Both the position numbers and the translations under genes were made by a program. A stretch of DNA of 64,000 nt, taken from contig OX595995.1 in the NCBI GenBank assembly GCA_951394045.1, forward strand, positions 62,001-126,000, written 5' to 3'. This document shows, in pieces, positions 56,327 through 64,000 of the stretch. Position 1 is the stretch's first letter, and each line of letters starts with the position of its first letter. Below the pieces are notes generated by a model. The model was not told the DNA's origin. It worked only from the letters and a program-made list of their open reading frames with translations, and did not search any database. The stretch is from Nitzschia sp. DOCU1. Taxonomy: Eukaryota; Bacillariophyta; Bacillariophyceae; Bacillariales; Bacillariaceae.

Positions 56327-57179
56327 GAGTCACTATATAATGTTTCGATTCAAAGATTTCTCGAACGACGATGGGCTGGCAAAAGTCATGTTGCGTCGTC
56401 CCGGAAGGCGCGCACCTTGCGTCTGCTGCCAAATCCAAGGGAGTGGCTTTTATTCTTGCCATGTGATGCGTGGCAATCCTGATTTTGATTTTATTGCGAA
56501 CTGGCCGAATATGGGAGGTATTGATGGCCTGCTAGCACGTACAAAGATTCTCAGCTCGTTGATGTTAACCCGACGTCAGCGCCCGACGAGAATCCAGCTG
56601 GGTAATCGTTGGAACAGAGACACGACGATGACAAGAACGAAATGGAGGAGACGCTACCATCGACCCATCTGAGCAACTGGAAACTGCTTGAAAGGCTCTT
56701 GAAAAAGCTAACTACCTCCACCAGCAAGCGGACGCTCTGGCATTTCAACCCGTGTGACTTGGAGCAAAGTTCATAAAGATGTGTTTCCGATTGACCCAAC
56801 GGACGGTCGCTATATTTGGTTCACTATTTGCGGCTGAGCGGGGATGTTTTGTGCTGCGACGGCTGTTCCAACGTTGTGCATACAAAATGTGTCGGCCTGC
56901 CCGGGATCCCTGAAGAAGATTGGTATTGCGAAACGTGTGCGCCCATTGGTAAAGAAACACCATCGGTCGCCGGCCCCCGACCTGGCAGAGGGTCCTTCGG
57001 TTGCTACCTGTGCCGAGGCTGGGACGTCGGCAGTCAAGGGCGGTTGTGACCATGAGGATACTACTAGACCTCGGATTGAAGAGACGAAGGACGACGATCC
57101 AGCTCCATCTGCATACACGAACTCGACTGAAGATAGAGGCGGCGTTTTGAAAATGGTGGGATTGGACGGCCACGCCTGA
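56327..57179 (+). pseudogene. PHD-finger protein pseudogene (unit 4)
   Basis: Same finger and same break, with the GGCAAAAGTC variant of unit 3. Confidence 0.75.
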
Positions 57180-57209
57180 CACCATCAGTTACCGAGGCCG
57201 ATAGAGAGG

Positions 57210-58231
57210 ACGAGGTGTCCGATTCCAAAGAGCCTGGGGTGGCTTTTGTCACCTCAAATGTTGCGGCGTCGAACGACAATAATGTCGGTCCTATAAAACC
57301 TACTCCAGCTGCTCTCCCCCCAAAGCCCTTGATAAGCGACGACGAGTTTGAAGAGCAGGCTGACGATCTCGAACATGTCCTTGATGCGCTTCACAAGCTC
57401 ATCGTTTCTTCTGATCCCAACGACGAGGTGTCCGATTTGCCACATCAAATGCTGCCGCGTCGAACGACAACAATGCCGGTCCTATTAAACCTACTCCAGC
57501 TGCTCTTACCCGAAAGCCCTTGATAAGCGACGACGAGTTTGAAGAGCAGGCTGACGATCTCGAACGTGTACGTGACGCCCTTCACAAGCTCATTTTTCTT
57601 CTGATCCCAACATGCCCTCGTCGAACGACGCCACTTCCATCAAGAACTCCGCCAGACATTCGAGGACGCCACTTCCATCAAACTCGGAACTACCTTTTAC
57701 AAGAACTTTGCCAAACACGGACTATTCAAGGGCAAAGTCATCCGATTGCCGACCGATGAGACCCCTGTAGTACTGTGGTGTCGAGTATGTGGATGGCGAC
57801 AACGAGGACTTGCAGCCTGACGAGCTTCTGGAGTTGATCCAAGCTGATGATGCCAAGGATGCGGCAGCAAAAACCGGAGATGGCAATCATCATCAAAGCA
57901 GCGGAAAGACGATGGAGCATTCTGGACGCCGCAAGAGTGCTCCGCCCCCGCGGTTCGTGGAGCAAGCGGATCGAATCTATGACACTGGACGCCGCAAGCG
58001 AGGACCCCCGCGAAAGCTTGATTCGTTTCTGGGTGCCATCCCCCAAAACAAGCGGTTGTATTTGGAGAGCAATGGTTTGATTTCTTCTACAGCCACAGAA
58101 AACGTGGCCGGCCTCGAAAGATTGATGCGGTTGACGACGAGTTGGACACACCTCATTTCTCTCAAGACACAAAGAAACCAGTGCGCAACGGTGCCTCGCC
58201 GTCTCCCAAGAGCCAAAAGGTTGAATTGACG
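57210..58231 (+). pseudogene. Tudor-like/AT-hook module 1 (unit 4)
   Basis: Same fragments and breaks, with a private A-to-T change (CAACATGCCC) near 57611. Confidence 0.6.
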
Positions 58232-58612
58232 GGTGATACCTACCTATCTTTTGTCATCAACGACCAGAATCCCATTGGTTACAATATTCACAAGAGTGCG
58301 ACTTCACCGACGGGAGTAACCTTTGCCGAACTCGCCGCCTTTGCGACCGTAGAGTTGAGGATCCGAAAGATTGCGGAGTACATCGTAACTTCGTATGCCT
58401 CCAATATTTTCCGGGAGCGCCAGGATACCAAGGTCCGATACGAAGTCAACTCGGAGGGTGTGAAGATTTCGAGTATCTTTGCCAGTTTGGAAGCGAACAA
58501 GGAACGTCTCCTTTTGGATGACTATGGAGTCAGTCAGACCTCTTTGGAACAAGTCTTCAACATGCATGCTGCCGAAGCGGAGAAACTCAAATTAGGCACA
58601 AACGACCATTAA
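58022..58612 (+). pseudogene. Chimeric AT-hook/ABCA tail frame (unit 4)
   Basis: Same length and the same Thr/Phe variants as unit 2. Confidence 0.7.
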
Positions 58613-58619
58613 TTTGATA

Positions 58620-58742
58620 ATGCCTGCTGAAGACGACGAGAGTGATCATCACCAATTCAAGCACAAGAGTGCGGGACCACTGTTTGCGAAGAAAAATATG
58701 ATACGCAAAACGGAAGCGTCGCCAAGAACCGATTTGAAATAA
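58620..58742 (+). CDS. 40-codon ORF (unit 4)
   Basis: Identical to unit 1 by eye. Confidence 0.35.
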   Translation: MPAEDDESDHHQFKHKSAGPLFAKKNMIRKTEASPRTDLK

Positions 58743-59068
58743 TAGTAGGACTAGAACGTATTTTGTTCGGAGCAATAATATGTTATGTATCGTGCGAGAA
58801 ACGATGCAACCTAGCTAGCAACTCCTCTACCGGTAGATTTATCATCTATCTATTCATCGAACTTTTGGCTTCGTTTTTGTGTTCTCACACAAAAAGTTAC
58901 TGAGCCCCACCGCTACGTCAAAGCAGTTCGATTTCGGAGGGGGTGGGCCACAGCTGCTCCGCCCGGTAGAGACAACAATCCACTTCACTCGACGGCGTAG
59001 CCGATTCCAATTCTCCGCGCACCAGCACAGGTTACACTTAAACTCTCCGCGACGAGACACGTACGCGA

Positions 59069-59596
59069 GTGGAGGACGTTTTAAAACCGGAACCACAAAC
59101 CGGTTGCGTTGATCAGGCTGTTTGTGTGCGGGGAGAATCGGAATCGGGGTCGAGATCACGGATCAGGATCGTTGCTCTGGAAAATGTTGGTATTGTAGAA
59201 CAACGCCAGACGCCTGCAAAAGGGGGAAAGAACAAGGTGAGTAGCACTGCGGGAAAGAAATATGATCAAACGGCACCGTCAAGTCGCAAAAAGGCAAGTT
59301 TGGAGTGCACGTACCGTTCCGAAGGGCGCCACCACATGAATCATTCCTCCGCCAACACCAACACAACAATCAAACATTTCATCCAACAACTTTCTTCCAG
59401 GGTCTGCTTCGGCTCCGTTTGCCTCAGGGAGCTAGCGTCATGGTTCAACCGAATCCGGAGGGCTCTCCAGAGACTGAGTCCACGTACACCCCCAATATTG
59501 GCTTCCTTCAGGACGAGTGTTCCAGGGCGGTCCGGCACAAACCGGACCTTCACCGTGGATTTCTCCTCCTTCAGGCTGTTATCTCGCTACAGCTGA
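59069..59596 (+). CDS. Possible two-exon gene (unit 4)
   Basis: Exon 1 again lacks an ATG. The unspliced frame ends at 59596 and the spliced frame would end at 59646. The intron equivalent is 59237-59400. Confidence 0.38.
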   Translation: MEDVLKPEPQTGCVDQAVCVRGESESGSRSRIRIVALENVGIVEQRQTPAKGGKNKVSSTAGKKYDQTAPSSRKKASLECTYRSEGRHHMNHSSANTNTTIKHFIQQLSSRVCFGSVCLRELASWFNRIRRALQRLSPRTPPILASFRTSVPGRSGTNRTFTVDFSSFRLLSRYS

Positions 59597-59646
59597 GCCG
59601 CACTATCAAAATGATAGTGATCGCCGCAGTAGAGGTCTGTTCATAG

Positions 59647-60760
59647 CAGAGTGAAAAGAAAGTTGATGAAGAAAGCTGATCATCGTACGATGCGGATTGC
59701 TCCCTTCGCAAAAAAGTGAGGTCGATTGAGTGAAAAAGTGATGCATTTGTTGGAAGGAATGCGGAGATCCGAGCCGTTTCTGCTGTGGTTTGCGAGCAGT
59801 TTCGTGATTTTTCCCACGATGAAGCAGTTTCGTGATTTTTCCCACGATGAAGCCCCACGGTGGCTGAAAGTAATCCACATTCAAATCCGCCAGTTCGCCA
59901 AATCCACAGAATATGGTTTCTGAGGCAAGGGCATAAGCTAGAAAACATTTGACGCTGTTTGTTAAACACGATTGATATGCCTTACGTCAATCGTTCGTCG
60001 ACTAGACGGACTACATCAGAAAGATAGCAAGCTAGAGAAGTGGGCCGATCGCTGTCCAGCTGGATGCTACAATCACACCCAAGCTGTAAACGGCAAGCTA
60101 TGGTTGATTTGAAGACGTTTGTAAAGTTTTTGTCAAATTACGATAGGTAGTTAGAAACTTAGTAGCCCTTTTTCAATGCCCTCATCGACCCATGGGAAAA
60201 ACGGTCGGCCACGCGGTCTATCGTGAGTTCGTTTTTTAGATGACGCTAACTCACTCTGTGATCAAAAGAAGACCATGAAAATTTAATCTAGAGTCAATGT
60301 CAATATAAAGTACAATATTGTAAAGAGCGACCTTGCCAGAAAGGGTAAGCAAAGTTAGATTGTAATAGAGGGAAGATTGTCGCCCGCCGTGATTTCACTA
60401 TAAATTTATGTGTAAGCAGTCGAGGTAATCAAAATCACTCAAGATCAATTTTCCTTTAAGTAAATGCATATGCCCTCTTGGAGGCAGCCGAGGGGATGCA
60501 ATGCAATTTCCCGAGATTTCACTACTCGCAATTTGGTGACGCAAGATTTTACAACAAGCGATTTCGCAACAACCGCTTTCGTACTGGGGGCACTTATCGA
60601 ATCTCAATTCCCTCAGCGACAAATAGAGCCGATAGTAGTGCAAAGCATTGCTCTACAAACGACGGTATCACGATAATACGAGCATCCACGTGGGCTCTCG
60701 TTCTTTCTATCGGAGGGATAGTAAAGAACGTACTGTCAGCAGCAACAATCATGACTACTA
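59647..60760. other. Gene-poor gap with 124 bp deletion (unit 4)
   Basis: The sequence joins GCAAAGCATTGC directly to TCTACAAACGACGG near 60652, losing 124 bp that correspond to 6671-6794 of unit 1. Confidence 0.55.
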
Positions 60761-62997
60761 TTAGCTAGTAACAACTATGTATTGTCTCATTCCCTGATAT
60801 TTGTTGTGGCGACACCGTCCTACCACTTGTTGATGTTGGCCGCGAATCGTTCCATTAGCTAGTAGTAGCGTAGGTCTGGGAACGGCCGCCCGACCGTTGC
60901 AGAATTCGAGGAGAGAATCGTATCCAATGTTGCTGACTGATGATCCTCGTGGTCCCGCCATCAAGAACAAGTCGCAAGAGTGAGCCATAGGCGGAGGCTT
61001 TGCCAGGCCGGTAGCACTGCTACCACTTTGCCGCCGCCTGCTGTCCGACGACGGTAGAACAATGATAGGGGCTTGGGACAAAGAGGAGCTTGGGGGTAAA
61101 CTACAAACAGGGGGAGGAGGCGCCATCATTGTCAATGCCATCATTGACGCTGTTGAAGAATCGAGACACATGTATTCCGTGACGAGGAGTCGAACCAGAT
61201 CGGCACCAGCATGACGTTATGCTACAACAGTATGCCCGATAACTGCTTTCCAGAGTTTCGAAGGTGTCCTTGTCCGGTTTGGAACGCAGTGAAACTGGCA
61301 TTCCCAGGAAGTATTGCAGCGCCCGAATTCGCCTCGTTTCTTCGTCATCGTCATGAAAAACGAATGTTGCACTCGTCGACGATAACGCTCGCCTGGTCTC
61401 ATTCAACTGTCTTTCCAACAGCTCTATGATCTCCGCCTGTGTACTACCTTCATCATCAACGACGTTTGATGACGATGTTTCATCAGCCTTTAGGAGGTCC
61501 AGCGGGTTCTCAGATAGTCTCTTTGTCGTGGCGTCTGCTACTTGGGACTCCACAAGAGGCGTCATGGGATTCCATGGGAATGGGATTTGAGCCGTTCCTG
61601 AGCCTAGAGGCCCCACGGGGTCCTTTTCTCCTAGCGCCTTGGATATTTTGTCATCGAAAGGTGACGATGATTCTTCGTCTGTTTGTGTTGGCGCATTGAT
61701 GTCAATAACAAGATTCCATGCTGGCCTTGGAGCAAATCACGAAAGGTAACTCTTCATGCGGTAAAGCAACGAAACGTCCTTTTGGATGTTATTGGGGCTG
61801 TAAAGTGCAACGACCATTCGTCCCACACCAGCACAATCTATCGGTATAGCTGCCGCAGACTTGATACCGTTGGCGATCGCTCCCTCCACTTGCGGGTTGG
61901 ACCACGATTTGGCACAACCAAGGTCGTACTCCCATTGTGGCTTTCCGGACTCGTAGGTTCGGCCCGGAAGACCTCTGCCCGACTCAAAAGTTACATTGCC
62001 ATTAAACTCCCCAAAAGCCTCCATGGACATGAGTATTTCCCGAGGTGTGTCGGTCCTTGTCGTTGAACCGGCATGAATTAGCCGAATTTCTGTCCCGTTC
62101 TCATTGTCAACAAGGCCTTCGCCGGAACTCAAGGTATTTGGTTGTTCCACAGGTGCCCAGCAGTCGGCGTAGTGGAAGGGCATCTTGTTCTGTTGCAAAT
62201 ACAATGCGATAACTTCGAGAGAACTGGATGGCCTTGTCGCAGTGTATTGACGAGAAAAGTCGCACCCGCTGTGCCCATCCGTAATGGCATCGTCATCGTC
62301 ACTCGAATCAGTAGCTAAACTGCTGCACTCGTGTTCGAACAGTACAGCGTTGGACATGGGAAGCCTCTGCGGATCAGGTTCTGGTGTGTCTGGATCCATA
62401 AGACCCTCTAAAGAAATATCATTCAACTCATCCGAAATTTCGCTTGAATCGTCGTCAAAGATATCTCGATTTCTTGCTACACCCGCCGTAGAGGCCTTAT
62501 AATCCTGTGCAGATGTCTCTGAGCTTTTGGGGGTGCTATCGTCACCGCAAAACGTAGACATAGTCGTCCTTGGCTTCTTATTGGACAGTGCGCCCACTTG
62601 ACAACAACGCTGAAGGTGTTTGAGGTTACCTTCTGCAGCTCTGGCTCTTCGCTCATTTTCCTCTAGACTAATTCCCCCTTGCAAGAACAAATTCGAGATA
62701 TGAGTCCTCCATTGCTTCGTGAAGTTGAAACGAAGTTCAAGTCGTTCTCATGCTCAATTTGGCATTCTTCATCTTCTTTGTTAGGCGACTGGGTTCGCAC
62801 TACAAAAAATCGCCGAGGAACTGATTCAGTTTCGTGCCGTTTGGCAAAGGGAGGTTTCCTTTATCAAATGCGCCGACTAAATAGTCAGTAAGAGCGATCT
62901 CGTCGTCCTTCCAGCGGCCAGTTCGTAACATATCTAGCGCCCCGCACTTGGAAGGCTGGAAAACCAGTCGAGAGTAAACATCAACTTCTGCTTGCAT
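60761..62997 (-). pseudogene. GAF-domain regulator with extra frameshift (unit 4)
   Basis: It shares the 113 bp loss and the longer N-terminal block with unit 2. A one-base insertion near 61217 (GACGTTATGCTAC against GACGTTTGCTAC) splits the C-terminal frame into 171 and 136 codons. Private amino-acid changes are Pro for Ala in DPDTPEPD, an altered ECSDEL segment (EISDEL), and Phe in LLEFCNG. Confidence 0.7.
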
Positions 62998-63237
62998 TGC
63001 CTGCGAAGTTTCTGCACTTGCCTACAGCCGCGTTGTACATGAGAAGCTTCTGCGGAGCAGATTCTGCTACCTCCTCGAGGATCATTCAATTCGCTCGCAT
63101 CGTCGTCATAAATATAACGCTTTGCTACACCCGCCGAGACCTTATAAACCTGAGCTTTTGGGGACGCTATCCTCACGACGAAACGAAGAATTACTCGTCC
63201 TTGCTGGCTCCTTATTGGATAGTGTCCCACGTTACAA
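62953..63237 (-). repeat. 285 bp block, unit 4 copy of the GAF 5' paralogue remnant
   Basis: Same block as in unit 2 but 6 bp shorter (CCTGCGAAG against CCTCGATCTGCGAAG). Confidence 0.7.
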
Positions 63238-64000
63238 CGACTCTGAAGTTGAGGCCATCCCCGACGATCAAGGCGTCAAGTTCATTCTTGGTCGCGGCCC
63301 TTGTGGCTGTTACCCAGCCCAGAGATAGAAGCTTAAATTGGCGCGCTGAATCTTCCACTCAAGGAAGAATCGAAGAATCTGATCGACAATTCTTTTGACT
63401 GCAGCTCGTTGATCAGCGAGATGCTAAGAAGCTCAACGGCTAGCTCGAAGCCTAGCCTGCAGCCCATCGAGATGCATCGATCCATAAGTTGCAAATCAGG
63501 CTGGAGTTCCCTTGCTATCCGAACGAGATTGCAAACGTTGGGAAAGAAATCTCAAATTCGTCTTTTGCACGTCGCCGTTTGGTCCGTTCTTCTTTAGTCA
63601 TTCTCTCGAGCCCAACTTACTGTCTGAAACTGCCGTCTCGTCGCCTGAAAGTCTTGTTCCGATTCCAGTTCTTGGAGCGTTTGATCAACAATAGATAGTA
63701 TAGTCCAAAGCAACAAATCGTAACGACGCCATGGTTTCGCGGCTTGATCTCTCGAGCTGGATCTTTCCCTTTGATCAAATCGACTTGCACATGTGCAGTC
63801 AGTGCGCAATCATGACCTTTTGACTCTTCGAAATCCAAATACCGACTTGACGCCACCTTGTATCATAGATCCAAAGTCGCAGCCCCGCCTACATTGGTAC
63901 TATTGACAGCCATGTTGTTGTTGCTGCTGCCTCATCGAGAGAGAAGTCAACAAAAGTTGTGCAATAGATAGCAAAAGGCTCATCGTGTCGAAGGAATCTT
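62998..64000. other. Second gap (unit 4), cut by window end
   Basis: It contains most of the 285 bp block, the unrecognised ORF scraps, and the start of the non-coding stretch. The window ends before the GCGCGC near-palindrome. Confidence 0.4.

Larger units (their letters stand above)
53983..64000. repeat. Tandem unit 4 of the macrosatellite, cut by window end
   Basis: This unit runs to unit position of about 9.57 kb and then the window stops, so the array continues to the right. It shares the 285-291 bp block and the 113 bp GAF deletion with unit 2. Private changes are a 1-base loss in a G run near 54667, a 124 bp deletion near 60652, and a 1-base insertion near 61217 that breaks the GAF frame. 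Confidence 0.97.

Noticed and set aside
1..64000. A mobile element or virus as the repeat unit
   Set aside because: I found no reverse transcriptase, integrase, transposase, capsid or helicase motif, no terminal inverted or long terminal repeats, and no target-site duplication at unit joins.
1..64000. Bacterial operon interpretation
   Set aside because: There are GT-AG introns, a eukaryotic kinase, PHD and AT-hook motifs, and no ribosome-binding-site pattern. Frames opening with GTG or TTG are artefacts of broken eukaryotic genes.
1..64000. Pure assembly artefact
   Set aside because: Each unit carries private indels (40, 113, 124, 291 and 409 bp and single bases) and unit-specific substitutions, which a simple duplicated contig would not show. 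Long-read confirmation is still worthwhile for copy number.

Overview
The window is one very large tandem repeat. A unit of about 18 kb occurs 3.56 times head to tail: unit 1 is 17,674 bp, unit 2 is 18,263 bp, unit 3 is 18,045 bp, and unit 4 is cut by the window end after about 10 kb. The units are nearly identical (a few substitutions per kb over all four copies, by eye). They differ in length through private or shared indels, mostly in one stretch around unit position 6.4-8.8 kb. The pattern of shared variants mostly pairs units 1 with 3 and 2 with 4, which suggests a dimeric higher-order repeat of about 36 kb. The unit start used here is arbitrary, because both window ends lie inside the array.

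The content is eukaryotic. Coding stretches are interrupted by short GT-AG introns (71, 99, 103 and 164 nt), base composition is balanced, and the domains recognised are eukaryotic. The mixture (receiver domains beside a Ser/Thr kinase, GAF regulators with a basic N-terminal block, AT-hook/PHD chromatin proteins, a TspO-like protein) reminds me of a stramenopile, most likely a pennate diatom such as Phaeodactylum. That assignment is inference. I see no reverse transcriptase, integrase, transposase, rRNA, tRNA or CRISPR.

Each unit holds, from its start: the 3' half of a kinase pseudogene; an unrecognised decayed stretch; a PHD finger remnant; a Tudor-like/AT-hook chromatin factor remnant fused in frame to the C-terminal tail of an ABCA-type ABC transporter; a 40-codon ORF; a small spliced ORF; a gene-poor gap; a minus-strand GAF-domain regulator with two in-frame stops; a second gap; an unrecognised stretch; a second PHD/acidic protein remnant; a possible Vps50/syndetin-like spliced remnant; a diverged second copy of the Tudor/AT-hook module; a five-helix TspO-like ORF; a linker with repeated GLF motifs; two tandem response-regulator receiver domains; and the 5' part of the kinase pseudogene, which runs into the next unit.

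Almost every recognisable gene is broken by frameshifts or stops. The breaks I compared lie at the same places in all copies, so decay came before amplification. The array is best described as a young, mosaic macrosatellite built from older pseudogenised signalling and chromatin genes. No working pathway can be claimed from it. The exceptions that still have long open frames are the GAF regulator, the TspO-like ORF and the acidic ORF.
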